Shown here one piece after another: positions 52,569-61,129 of a stretch of DNA of 64,000 nucleotides; positions within the stretch are counted from its first letter, which is position 1, and each line of letters opens with the position of its first letter. A program made the translations under genes and the position numbers. The notes under the pieces were generated by a model. It did no database searches, had not been told where the DNA came from, and worked only from the letters and a program-made list of their open reading frames with translations. Source of the DNA: Azospirillum sp. TSH58 (lineage in GTDB: Bacteria; Pseudomonadota; Alphaproteobacteria; Azospirillales; Azospirillaceae); the NCBI RefSeq assembly GCF_003119115.1, contig NZ_CP022364.1, positions 2,804,001-2,868,000 of the forward strand, read 5' to 3'.

Positions 52569-53192
52569 TCACAGGAGAGAGGCGAGGGCCGCGATCCCGA
52601 ACACTCCCAGCACCGCACCCGAGACGCGGTTGATCCACAGCATGGCGGCGGGCGTGACCCGGCGCCGGAACGCCCCGACCGAGGCGCTGAGCCCCAACCA
52701 CCACATCGCCGAACCGGTGAAGACGCCCGCGACCAGCAGGGCGGCGACGCCGGTGCTGCTCCCGTCCCCCGCCGACACGCCGAGCCCGCCGAACACCGCG
52801 GCGAAGCTGAGGATGGTCGCCGGGTTGGCCAGGGTCAGGGCGAAGGTGGAAGCGTAGGCCCCGGCCAGCCCACCGCCGCCGCGGGCCTCCGCGGCGCGTT
52901 CCGCCGGGCGGGCGCGCAGCGTGCTCCAGCCCAGCCACAGCAGCATCAGCCCGCCCACCAGCTTCAGCGCCACCTGCGCCCCCAGCAGGGCGTCGGTGAC
53001 CAGCGCCACCCCGAAGCCGGCGATGGCGCCATAGACCGCGTCCGCGCTGGCCGCGCCGAGGCCGCTGGCGAAGCCGTGCGCCGGCCCGTCGGCCAGAGTG
53101 CGCCGGATGCACAGAAGCCCGATCGGCCCGACCGGGGCGGCGATGCTGAATCCGATGATCAGGCCCTTCAGCAGGGCGGGCAGCGTGTCCAT
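52569..53192 (-). CDS. LysE family amino-acid exporter
   Basis: 207 residues with five to six transmembrane helices. The N-terminus FSIAAPVGPIGLLCIRRTLA and FALTLANPATILSFAAVFGG are LysE/RhtB signatures. It exports an amino acid or related compound. It lies 19 bp downstream of an Lrp/AsnC regulator gene on the same strand, the usual pairing for substrate-induced export. Confidence 0.92.
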   Translation of the reverse strand: MDTLPALLKGLIIGFSIAAPVGPIGLLCIRRTLADGPAHGFASGLGAASADAVYGAIAGFGVALVTDALLGAQVALKLVGGLMLLWLGWSTLRARPAERAAEARGGGGLAGAYASTFALTLANPATILSFAAVFGGLGVSAGDGSSTGVAALLVAGVFTGSAMWWLGLSASVGAFRRRVTPAAMLWINRVSGAVLGVFGIAALASLL

Positions 53193-53211
53193 GGCGGATG
53201 CTCCGGCTGGG

Positions 53212-53667
53212 TCAGTCTGATTCGATGGGAAGGTTCGGCGTTTCCTTGACCGAGGACAGCGCGATCACGGTGTGGGAGCGCACGACGCCGGGCAGAGCCT
53301 TCAGCCGGTCGGACAGGAAGCGTTCCAGCGCCCCCGTGTTCGCCACGCGCACCTTGAGCAGATAGGACCAGTCCCCGGTGACGTGGTGGCATTCCTGAAC
53401 CGCCGGCGTGGCGCGCATGGCGTCGCGGAAGGGTGCGTCATGCTCCGGGCGGTCGAGCAGCACCTCGACGAAGGCCAGCACGTCCAGCCCGGCGGCCTTG
53501 GGGGACAGCCGCGCCCCCCAACCCTGGATCACGCCGTTGGCCTGCAGCTTCTTCAGCCGCTCGTTCACGGCGGACACCGAGAGTCCGGCCGCCGCCCCGA
53601 TGTCGGCGTAGGAAGCGCGTCCATCAGCCTGGATGTGCGCGATGATTTTGCGGTCTGTATCGTCCAT
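53212..53667 (-). CDS. Lrp/AsnC family transcriptional regulator
   Basis: 151 residues. Winged HTH (IIAHIQADGRASYADIGAAA, then LSVSAVNERLKKLQANGVI) and an AsnC-type ligand-binding domain (AFVEVLLDRPEHDAPF and CHHVTGDWSYLLKVRV). It should bind an amino acid and regulate itself and the downstream exporter. The start at 53667 (MDDTDRKI) matches family length; the frame runs on upstream to 53877 without domain content. Confidence 0.94.
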   Translation of the reverse strand: MDDTDRKIIAHIQADGRASYADIGAAAGLSVSAVNERLKKLQANGVIQGWGARLSPKAAGLDVLAFVEVLLDRPEHDAPFRDAMRATPAVQECHHVTGDWSYLLKVRVANTGALERFLSDRLKALPGVVRSHTVIALSSVKETPNLPIESD

Positions 53668-53717
53668 AACCGCAATAGTTACGGAATATGAATGGTATGA
53701 CAAGGTGGTTTTTCTGC

Positions 53718-54011
53718 TCAGCCGCCCATCCGGCGGAAATCCGGCTTGCCGGCGCCGCAGCGCGGGCAGAACCAGTCCGCCGGCAGGTCCTGGAAAGCGG
53801 TGCCCGCGGGCGCACCGTGCTCCGGGTCGCCGTCGCGGGGGTGATACTCGTAGCCGGGGCAGTCGCCGCCGCCGCACCGCCAGACTTCGGACAGGCGCGG
53901 ATCCTCGGCCCGCGCGGGGCGGACGAACAGAGCGAGGATGACGGCAGGGATGACGGCGGCGATCCGGCGCAGGGCGCCACGCCGGGGAAGGGAGCGGGGA
54001 AGGCTGGGCAT
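53718..54011 (-). CDS. Exported rubredoxin-like protein
   Basis: 97 residues. The N-terminus has paired arginines and a hydrophobic core ([20 protein letters not shown]) ending in ARA, read as a signal peptide, possibly Tat. The mature part is a rubredoxin with [19 protein letters not shown] and CPRC for the second iron knuckle. The first knuckle is CGGGDC (C-x4-C) instead of C-x2-C, a spacing known in type II rubredoxins. It would place an Fe(Cys)4 electron carrier in the periplasm. It is 87 bp downstream of the large pentapeptide gene on the same strand. Confidence 0.78.
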   Translation of the reverse strand: MPSLPRSLPRRGALRRIAAVIPAVILALFVRPARAEDPRLSEVWRCGGGDCPGYEYHPRDGDPEHGAPAGTAFQDLPADWFCPRCGAGKPDFRRMGG

Positions 54012-54098
54012 GGCGGACCGTCCGGCGGATCGAGATGCCGCACTATGCGCCGCGTTCCTTTGCGGGATGATGACGGTGGTGGAGCGAAGGGGAGCGGG

Positions 54099-55601
54099 TC
54101 AGCGACGCCGCGGCGCCTTGCCCTTGAGATGGGCGCGCTGGAGCTTCGCGCCGGTCAGATCCGCCCCGTCCAGGTCGGCGTTCTCCAGATCGGCGTCGGT
54201 CAGGTTGGCCTGCACCATGCGGGAATCGGTCAGCATGGCCTGCCGCAGGTCGGCGCCCATCAGATTGGCGGCCCAGGAGCGGCCGGTGGACCGTCCGCTG
54301 GGGTCCTTGATTTCCGCAGGCCCGAGATTGACCCGCGTCAGGTCGGCGCCGGTCAGGCGGGCGAAGCTGAGGTTGGCGCCGGACAGGTCGGCGCCCATCA
54401 GGTTCGCGTGTTCCAGATTGGCGCCGGACAGGTCGGCCATCATCAGCCGGGCGCCGGTGAGCGCCGCGTCGGACAGGTTGGCGCCGCGCAGCGAGGCCGC
54501 GCTGAGATTGACGCCGCGCAGATCGGCGCGGCTGAGGTCGGTGCCGTCCAGGTCGGCGCGCTCCCCGCGCTGGCCGACGCTGTCGATCCAGCGCTCGTGG
54601 TCGAAGATCGCCCGCTGGATTTCCGACCCCATGCTGTCGATCGGCCGGGTCAGGCAGGCGGAGCCGAGCTTGGCCTGCGAGAGGTCGCAATCGACCATCC
54701 GCGTGCCGACCAGATCGGCGTTGTCGAAGGTGCAACCGTCCAGCAGGGCGCCGGTCAGGTTGGCCCCGTTCAGCCGCGCCCCGGACAGGTTGGCGTCGGT
54801 CAGCACCGCGCCGGACAGGTCGGCGTTCTGAAGCACCGCCCCGCACAGGTCGGCTTCGGTCAGGTTGGCGCCGGCCAGCACGGCGCCGGTCAGATCGGTC
54901 GGGATTCCACCCTCCGCCGTGACGCCGCCCTGAAGGCGGGCCAGGGCGGTCCGGTGGGTCTGCCGTGTGGTCTCGGCGTCCTGGACGTCCGGATGGGCGT
55001 CCGGCCCGGTGCCGCGGCGGGCGGTGCCACCCGGTTCCAGCGTGCCGGCGCGCAGGTCGGCGTCGCGCAGATTGGCGTTCGAGAAGTCGGCGGAGCGCAG
55101 CCGGGCGCCGCGCAAATCCGTCTGCATCAGGTTGGCGCGGGTGATGTCCGCGTCGCGCAGGTCCACGCCGAACAGGTCGGCGCCGGCCAGATTGGTGCCG
55201 CTGAGCCGGCAGCGCGCCAGCTTCGCCCCGACCAGCCGCGCCCCGCGCAGGTCGCGCTGCGACAGATCGGCGCCCTCCAGGTCGGCCAGCGCCAGATTGG
55301 CGCGGGCGCCGCCCGGCTGGCCCTTGATCCAGCGGGCGTGCCGGTCCAGAACCTCGGCCAGCTGGTCGGGCCGAAGATAGGAGGGTGCCGGCGCGGGGGC
55401 TGTGGCGACGGGGGGCACGGGCAGGAATCTGACGGGTGTTGTTTTCGCTACCCAAACTATGGAGGTAGATTCCTTACCGAAGGCTAAACGGTAAAAATCG
55501 CGGCAGTACCCTTTATGGTTGCCGCTTTTTGCCCCGGCCTTGTCACGGGCGGTTCCGGCGGGGACTCGGGCGAATCGGGAGCGCGGCCCGCCATGTTTCA
55601 C
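54099..55601 (-). CDS. Pentapeptide-repeat protein (large, no PilZ)
   Basis: 500 residues from the GTG at 55601; the N-terminal about 75 residues are low-complexity and the real start may be internal (GTG in LPVPPVATAP). Two modules begin with headers HARWIKGQPGGARANL and HERWIDSVGQRGERADL followed by long runs of A(D/N)LXX pentapeptides. The header-plus-repeat layout copies that of the PilZ-containing protein at 21531-23012, so the two are paralogues, but this one ends in a basic tail (LKGKAPRRR) with no PilZ. No signal peptide is evident. Confidence 0.85.
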   Translation of the reverse strand: MKHGGPRSRFARVPAGTARDKAGAKSGNHKGYCRDFYRLAFGKESTSIVWVAKTTPVRFLPVPPVATAPAPAPSYLRPDQLAEVLDRHARWIKGQPGGARANLALADLEGADLSQRDLRGARLVGAKLARCRLSGTNLAGADLFGVDLRDADITRANLMQTDLRGARLRSADFSNANLRDADLRAGTLEPGGTARRGTGPDAHPDVQDAETTRQTHRTALARLQGGVTAEGGIPTDLTGAVLAGANLTEADLCGAVLQNADLSGAVLTDANLSGARLNGANLTGALLDGCTFDNADLVGTRMVDCDLSQAKLGSACLTRPIDSMGSEIQRAIFDHERWIDSVGQRGERADLDGTDLSRADLRGVNLSAASLRGANLSDAALTGARLMMADLSGANLEHANLMGADLSGANLSFARLTGADLTRVNLGPAEIKDPSGRSTGRSWAANLMGADLRQAMLTDSRMVQANLTDADLENADLDGADLTGAKLQRAHLKGKAPRRR

Positions 55602-55789
55602 CCCTGTAACGTGGCGCCCGGTCCTCCCGACGCGGGTATGCTCCCCCCGGCAAGGTCAGGAAACGCGGGCGTTTTAAAGACGTTAACCATTGGTTTCTTG
55701 ACAGAAGCGGGGGCTCTGCCGCCAAAAGGCATCGGACAAAAAGGGGGGCGCTCTATGCGCCGCCCCGTTCGGGACCCCATGGAGGCATG

Positions 55790-56374
55790 ATGACCGAGGC
55801 CAAATTCCAACCGACCCCAGCAGCCAAGCTCGGCCGGAGGGAACTGTTGCGCATCGGTCTGGCGACGGCCGCCGCCGGGATGGTGATGGCTCCGGAGGTG
55901 TCGGAGGCGGCGCTGCGCGCCCCGCCGCGGCAATTGGTCCTGCTCAACCTCCACACCGGCGAACGGGTGCGCGCGGAGTACTGGTCCAAGGGACGCTACC
56001 AGCGCGACGGGCTGCGCGAGATCAACCACCTGCTGCGCGACCATCGCACCGGGGCGGTTCATCCCATCGACCCGAAGCTATTGGACCTGCTGCACGCGCT
56101 GACCCGCAAGGTCGGCAGCAAGACGCCGGTTCACATCATCTCCGGTTACCGCTCCCCCGAATCCAACGCGTGGCTGCGTGAACAGGACGGCAGCGGCGTC
56201 GCCCAGAACAGCTTCCACATGCAGGGCAAGGCCATCGACCTGCGGGTGCCCGGCCTGCCGTTGCGCACCCTGCAACGCGCGGCGCTCAGCCTGCGCGGGG
56301 GCGGGGTGGGCTATTACCCAGAGAGCAATTTCGTCCATGTGGACGTCGGTCCGAAGCGCCAGTGGGCATCCTGA
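55790..56374 (+). CDS. DUF882 (YcbK/MepK-like) peptidase with Tat signal
   Basis: 194 residues. A twin-arginine signal (LGRRELLRIGLATAAAGMVM) precedes an M15-like metallopeptidase domain with HIISGYRSPESN, FHMQGKAIDLRV (zinc His and Asp) and FVHVDVG (zinc His). Homologues such as MepK are endopeptidases that cleave peptidoglycan cross-links. Exported through Tat to the periplasm. GGAGG lies 4 bp upstream of the ATG at 55790; an ATG at 55787 is too close to it. Confidence 0.9.
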   Translation: MTEAKFQPTPAAKLGRRELLRIGLATAAAGMVMAPEVSEAALRAPPRQLVLLNLHTGERVRAEYWSKGRYQRDGLREINHLLRDHRTGAVHPIDPKLLDLLHALTRKVGSKTPVHIISGYRSPESNAWLREQDGSGVAQNSFHMQGKAIDLRVPGLPLRTLQRAALSLRGGGVGYYPESNFVHVDVGPKRQWAS

Positions 56375-56395
56375 CCGGCCCTCCGTGAGGAAACG

Positions 56396-56428
56396 AAAAA
56401 GCCCCCGCCGGTCGGACGGGGGCTTTTT
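56396..56428. terminator. Bidirectional Rho-independent terminator
   Basis: A 12-bp stem (AAAAAGCCCCCG / CGGGGGCTTTTT) with a 9-nt loop and T-runs on both strands. It lies between the convergent stops of the DUF882 gene (56374) and glmS (56460). Confidence 0.9.
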
Positions 56429-56459
56429 CTTTGGCGGAACCTTGTTTGACTGGGTCGCC

Positions 56460-58286
56460 TTACTCGACGGTGACCGACTTGGCGAGGTTGCGCGGCTGGT
56501 CGACGTCGGTACCCTTCAGCACGGCGACGTGATAGGCCAGCAGTTGGACCGGGATGGCGTAGAGCAGCGGGGCGACCAGCGGGTCGCAGGCCGGAAGCTC
56601 CAGCGACCAGCGGACCTTGTCGGACAGCTTGTCGATGCCCTTTTTGTCGGCGATCAGCAGCACCTTGCCCGACCGCGCGCAGACCTCCTGGACGTTGGAC
56701 ACGGTCTTTTCGAACAGGTTGTCCGACGGCACCAGGACGATCACCGGCACGCTCTCGTCGATCAGCGCGATGGGGCCGTGCTTCAGTTCACCCGCCGCAT
56801 AACCTTCGGCGTGAATGTAGCTGATTTCCTTGAGTTTCAGCGCACCTTCCAGAGCCAGCGGGTACATCGCGCCGCGGCCCAGATACAGCACGTCGCGGGC
56901 CTCCGCGACCTCCTGCGCCAGTTCGTGCAGACGCTCGTCATGGGCCAGCACGTCGGCGGCGCGGGCCGGCACCTCGCGCAGGGCCTGGGCGATCTGCTGC
57001 ATCCGCTCCGCCGGGATGACGCCGCGGGCGTGGCCGACCGTGACCGCCAGACAGGCCAGCGTGGTCAGCTGCGTCGTGAAGGCCTTGGTCGAGGCGACGC
57101 CGATCTCCGGACCGGCCATGGTGTAGAGCACCGCGTCGGATTCGCGCGCGATGGTGCTTTCCGGCACGTTGACGATGGACAGGATCTTCTGGCCCTGGCG
57201 CTTGCAGTAACGCAGCGCCTCCAGCGTATCCAGCGTCTCGCCCGACTGGCTGATGAACAGGGCCACGCCGCCTTCGGGCAGCGGCGCCTCGCGGTAGCGG
57301 AACTCCGAGGCGATGTCGACCTCGACCGGCAGCCGGGCCAGCGTCTCGAACCAGTATTTCGCCACGACGCCGGCGTAATAGGCGGTGCCGCAGGCGACGA
57401 TGGTCAGCTTCGTCGCCTTGGCAATGTCGAAGCTGGTCTCCGGCAGGGTGATGCGGCCGGTCTCCGGGTTGATGTAGGCGTTCAGCGTGTCGCCGATGAC
57501 CTGCGGCTGCTCGTAGATTTCCTTGAGCATGTAGTGCCGGTAGCCGTCCTTGCCGATCAGCGCGCCGGACAGGGCGGTGGTCTTGACCGGACGCTCCACC
57601 ACCGCGTCGCTGGCGTCGTGGATCACGGCGGCGGTGCGGGTCAGCTCCACCCAGTCGCCGTCCTCCAGATAGCAGATGCGGTTGGTCAGCGGCGCCAGCG
57701 CGAAGGCGTCGGAGGCGAAATACATCTCCCCCTCGCCGTAGCCGACGGCCAGCGGCGTGCCGTGGCGGGCGCCGATCAGCATGTCCTCCTGGCCGGAGAA
57801 CAGCAGCACCAGCGAGAAGGCGCCGGTAAAGCGCTTGAAGGAGGCGGAGGCGGCCTCGATCGGACCCAGCCCTTCCTTCTCCATATAATAGGTGACGAGG
57901 TGGGCGATCACCTCGGTGTCGGTGGCGCTTTCGAAGACGTAGCCGTGCTCGATCAGCTCGGTCTTCAGCTCCTGGTAATTCTCGATGATGCCGTTGTGCA
58001 CCACGGCCACGCGGTGGGTGGCGTGCGGGTGGGCGTTGTTCTCGGTCGGGCCGCCGTGGGTGGCCCAACGGGTGTGGCCGATGCCGATCACACCCGGCAG
58101 CGGCGCTTCGCGCAGCTTGGCGTCGAGGTTGATCAGCTTGCCCTCGGCGCGGCGGCGCTCGATGCCGCCCTTGACCAGCGTGGCGACGCCGGCGCTGTCG
58201 TAACCACGGTATTCGAGGCGGCGGAGACCCTCGACGAGACGGGGGGCCGCGTCATGCGTGCCGATGATGCCGATGATGCCACACAT
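56460..58286 (-). CDS. glmS: Glutamine-fructose-6-phosphate aminotransferase
   Basis: 608 residues. The mature N-terminal Cys nucleophile (MCGIIGIIG), the glutaminase motif GIGHTRWATHGGPTENNAH and two SIS isomerase domains (VACGTAYYAGVV, and SQSGETLDTLEALRYCK) are complete. It makes glucosamine 6-phosphate from fructose 6-phosphate and glutamine for cell-wall and LPS precursors. It is 57 bp downstream of glmU on the same strand. The leader is too short for a glmS ribozyme and none is expected in this group. Confidence 0.96.
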   Translation of the reverse strand: MCGIIGIIGTHDAAPRLVEGLRRLEYRGYDSAGVATLVKGGIERRRAEGKLINLDAKLREAPLPGVIGIGHTRWATHGGPTENNAHPHATHRVAVVHNGIIENYQELKTELIEHGYVFESATDTEVIAHLVTYYMEKEGLGPIEAASASFKRFTGAFSLVLLFSGQEDMLIGARHGTPLAVGYGEGEMYFASDAFALAPLTNRICYLEDGDWVELTRTAAVIHDASDAVVERPVKTTALSGALIGKDGYRHYMLKEIYEQPQVIGDTLNAYINPETGRITLPETSFDIAKATKLTIVACGTAYYAGVVAKYWFETLARLPVEVDIASEFRYREAPLPEGGVALFISQSGETLDTLEALRYCKRQGQKILSIVNVPESTIARESDAVLYTMAGPEIGVASTKAFTTQLTTLACLAVTVGHARGVIPAERMQQIAQALREVPARAADVLAHDERLHELAQEVAEARDVLYLGRGAMYPLALEGALKLKEISYIHAEGYAAGELKHGPIALIDESVPVIVLVPSDNLFEKTVSNVQEVCARSGKVLLIADKKGIDKLSDKVRWSLELPACDPLVAPLLYAIPVQLLAYHVAVLKGTDVDQPRNLAKSVTVE

Positions 58287-58343
58287 GAACCTGCAACTCC
58301 TGAATGATGGCCGGGGCCGGGTGAACGGTCAACCGGGGCAATC

Positions 58344-59699
58344 TTACGCCTTTTTCGCTTTCTCGTTTTGCTTCCGTTCGCGGAAACGCTTGGCCCAGCC
58401 GGTGTAAGCCTGCTGGCGCCCGCGCGCAACGACCAGAGCGTCGCCCTCCACGTCGGTGGTGACCACGCTGCCCGCCCCGACGATCGCGCCGTCGCCCACC
58501 CTGACCGGGGCCACCAGCGCGGTGTTGGAGCCGATGAAGGCCCCGGCGCCGATGTCGGTGTGGCTCTTGGCGTAGCCGTCGTAATTGCAGGTGATGGTCC
58601 CGGCGCCGATGTTGGCCTTCGCCCCCACCCGCGCGTCGCCGATGTAGGTCAGGTGGTTGACCTTGGCCCCGGCCTCGATCTTCGCGTTCTTGATCTCGAC
58701 GAAGTTGCCGATGTGGGCGTCGGGGCCGATCTCCGCCCCCGGACGCAGGCGGGCGTAGGGGCCGACCTGGGCGCCGCTGTCCACCCGCACCTGTTCCAGA
58801 TGGCTGAAGGCCTTGATCTCCACCCGGTCGGCGACGACCACGCCGGGGCCGAACACCACATGCGGGCCGACGATCACGTCGCGGCCGAGGCGGGTGTCCA
58901 CGCAGAAGGTGACGCTGTCCGGGTCGGTCAGGGTGGCGCCGTTGTCCATGGCGGCCTTGCGCAGGCGGCGCTGGATCAGCTTCTCCACTTCCGACAGCTC
59001 GGCGCGGGAGTTCACACCGACGACCTCCGCCGGGGCGGCCTCGACCACCGCGCAGGCCATGCCGTTGCTGCGGGCGATCTGCACCACGTCGGTAAGGTAA
59101 TATTCGCTCTTGGCGTTGCTGTTGCCGATGCGGCTGATCAGGTCGAACATCCGCGCGCCGTCGAAGGCCATCAGCCCGGCGTTGCACAGCGTGACCTGCC
59201 GCTCCTCCTCCGAGGCGTCCAGATACTCGACAATCTTCTCCAGCCCGCCGCGGGCGTTCAGGATCAGGCGGCCATAGGCGCCGGGATCGTCGGGCCGCAT
59301 GCCCAGGACGACCACCGCCGGGTCGCCCGGCTGGCGCCGCGCGGCGACCATGGCGCGCAGCGTGTCCGGCGTGACCAGCGGCGTGTCGCCGTAGAGCACC
59401 ACCACGTCGCCGTCGAATCCCTCCAGCAGGCCGAAGGCGGCGCGCACGGCGTCGGCGGTGCCGCGCTGCTCGTGCTGGACGGCGGTGGGGTAGGGGGCGA
59501 CGGCGTCGGCCACATTGTCCATGCCGGGGCCGACCACCACGACCACATGGTCGGGGTCGAGCGCCCTCACCGCGGACAGCACATGGCCGACCATCGGCTG
59601 GCCGGCGACGCGGTGCAGGACCTTCGGCAGGTCCGACTTCATGCGGGTGCCTTTGCCGGCGGCGAGAATGACGCAGGCGAGCGGGCGGTGCTGAGTCAT
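58344..59699 (-). CDS. glmU: Bifunctional UDP-GlcNAc pyrophosphorylase / glucosamine-1-phosphate acetyltransferase
   Basis: 451 residues. The N-terminal nucleotidyltransferase has ILAAGKGTRMKSDLPKVLH; the C-terminal left-handed beta helix (about residue 230 on) carries VGPYARLRPGAEIGPDAHIG and the acetyl-CoA/active-site region TITCNYDGYAKSHTDIGAG. It makes UDP-GlcNAc in two steps. It heads the glmU-glmS operon and is divergent from gph. Confidence 0.96.
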   Translation of the reverse strand: MTQHRPLACVILAAGKGTRMKSDLPKVLHRVAGQPMVGHVLSAVRALDPDHVVVVVGPGMDNVADAVAPYPTAVQHEQRGTADAVRAAFGLLEGFDGDVVVLYGDTPLVTPDTLRAMVAARRQPGDPAVVVLGMRPDDPGAYGRLILNARGGLEKIVEYLDASEEERQVTLCNAGLMAFDGARMFDLISRIGNSNAKSEYYLTDVVQIARSNGMACAVVEAAPAEVVGVNSRAELSEVEKLIQRRLRKAAMDNGATLTDPDSVTFCVDTRLGRDVIVGPHVVFGPGVVVADRVEIKAFSHLEQVRVDSGAQVGPYARLRPGAEIGPDAHIGNFVEIKNAKIEAGAKVNHLTYIGDARVGAKANIGAGTITCNYDGYAKSHTDIGAGAFIGSNTALVAPVRVGDGAIVGAGSVVTTDVEGDALVVARGRQQAYTGWAKRFRERKQNEKAKKA

Positions 59700-60005
59700 C
59701 GGATATCCCTGCAGTATTGGGTGTGGGTTATAGCGGACGGGTGGAAAAGCGTGCGCATCAATATCCGGGCAAAAGGTGTGTCCTCAAGCATTGAGTGCCA
59801 CATCCGACGCCGGGACCCCAAGTCAACTTTTGTGTCAATCTGACATACACGATGCGCGGCCCGAGGGTGTACGCACCCCGCGCCATCGGCGCCGAAGGGC
59901 CTATGCCTGGGGTGAATCGCGGGAACAGGGGCTCGCCGCCAGGGGAGGGGCGTGCTATCGAAAGGGGTATCCGCCCGTCTTCGCCTCATCATGGGACTCC
60001 TGCCG
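59700..60005. other. Divergent promoter region between glmU and gph
   Basis: No gene supported. It contains a GC-rich part with an open frame on the plus strand from 59952 that is probably leader of gph, and no obvious operator. Start choice for gph could shorten this gap. Confidence 0.45.
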
Positions 60006-60686
60006 ATGTCTGCCACGCCCGCCGCCATTCCCTTCTCCGCGGTCGTTTTCGACCTGGACGGCACGCTGATCGACAGCGCGCGGGACATGACCCGTGTCCT
60101 CAACCGCACCCTGTCCCGCTTCGCCCGGCCCACCGTCAGCGAGGAACAGGTGCGCGGCATGGTGGGCGACGGCTCGGCCGCCCTCGTCCGGCAGGCCTTC
60201 GCGGCGACCGGCGAGGCCCTGGGCGACGAGGCGCTGCGGACGGTCCTGGCCGATTATCTCGACGCCTATTTCCAGGACGACGAGCCTCCGGTGCTCTATC
60301 CCGGCGTCCCCGAAACCCTGGCGGCGCTGGCGGAGAGCGGGGTGAAGCTGGGGCTGTGCACCAACAAGCCGGAGCGGATCACCCGCAAACTGCTGGAGGG
60401 GCTGGACCTGTCGCCGCTGTTCTCCGCGCTGGCCGGTGGCGACACGCTGCCGGTGAAGAAACCGGACGGGCGCCATCTGTCCTGGGTGGTGGAGGCGCTG
60501 GGCGGCGGCACCGCCGCGATGGTGGGCGACAACCGCAACGACGTGGCGGCCGCCCGCGCCGCCGGGGTGCCGGTGGTGGCGATGACCTACGGTTATCCCC
60601 GCATGCCGGTGCAGGAACTGGGCGCCGACGTCCTGCTCGATCGCTTCGCCGACCTGCCGGACGCCCTGCGGCGGCTGGGCGCCTGA
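60006..60686 (+). CDS. gph: Phosphoglycolate phosphatase
   Basis: 226 residues, haloacid-dehalogenase fold. The nucleophile motif FDLDGTLIDSARD, LCTNKPERITR, KKPDGRH and MVGDNRNDVAAARAAGV are complete. It dephosphorylates 2-phosphoglycolate from oxygenation or DNA repair. Starts at 59952 or 59991 are possible; 60006 (MSATPAAIPFSAVVFD) fits family length. Confidence 0.88.
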   Translation: MSATPAAIPFSAVVFDLDGTLIDSARDMTRVLNRTLSRFARPTVSEEQVRGMVGDGSAALVRQAFAATGEALGDEALRTVLADYLDAYFQDDEPPVLYPGVPETLAALAESGVKLGLCTNKPERITRKLLEGLDLSPLFSALAGGDTLPVKKPDGRHLSWVVEALGGGTAAMVGDNRNDVAAARAAGVPVVAMTYGYPRMPVQELGADVLLDRFADLPDALRRLGA

Positions 60687-60747
60687 GTGACGGACCGCGT
60701 CGCCGGGGGCAGCGGGGTCTTCGCCGTAGGTCTCCTTCTTGTCATGG

Positions 60748-60762
60748 TTAACGAGAGATTAA
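60748..60762. promoter_or_regulatory. CtrA-type binding site
   Basis: TTAACGAGAGATTAA is a perfect TTAA-N7-TTAA match to the alphaproteobacterial CtrA consensus. It lies 70 bp upstream of the gene at 60832, with further TAACGAAAGG-like elements just after it. In alphaproteobacteria CtrA controls cell-cycle and motility genes; binding here is inferred from the motif alone. Confidence 0.5.
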
Positions 60763-60831
60763 CGGTGGCTAACGAAAGGTAAATGTAGTTGGATGGGTGC
60801 ATCGAATGGTGGTGAGCGAAGGAGACACCCG

Positions 60832-61125
60832 ATGGCCCAGATCCTTGCCTTCCCCGGTAAGACCCAGACCGGCAAGACCCTGTCCGCCGACGCCCTGTCC
60901 GCTGACGCTCTGTCCATCGAGGCCAACACCGCCAACCGCACCCCGGCCAACAGCCAGATCGACTCGGCGACCGCCGACTTCGACCGGATGATGGCCCATC
61001 ACAGCGACCTCCAGCGCAAGATGGCCGAGTTCAACCGCCTGTGCGAGCAGGCGCTGGCCGAGCGGCCGATGGCCGAACTGCTGTACCACCCCACCGCCTG
61101 CAGCGGCAGCGTCGGGCGCGCCTGA
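60832..61125 (+). CDS. Hypothetical protein behind a CtrA-type site
   Basis: 97 residues. GAAGGAG upstream of the ATG supports the start. The N-terminus (MAQILAFPGKTQTGKTLSAD) includes a degenerate repeat ADALSADALSIEA; the C-terminal half is helical (RMMAHHSDLQRKMAEFNRLC). No signal peptide, membrane segment or known domain. Its promoter has a perfect TTAA-N7-TTAA motif, so it may be cell-cycle controlled. It converges with the DUF3108 gene. Confidence 0.62.
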   Translation: MAQILAFPGKTQTGKTLSADALSADALSIEANTANRTPANSQIDSATADFDRMMAHHSDLQRKMAEFNRLCEQALAERPMAELLYHPTACSGSVGRA

Positions 61126-61129
61126 TTCG

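Noticed and set aside
56300..56460. glmS ribozyme or sRNA target region at glmS
   Set aside because: The glmU-glmS gap is only 57 bp and glmS ribozymes are a Gram-positive feature; the hairpin seen here is the shared terminator.
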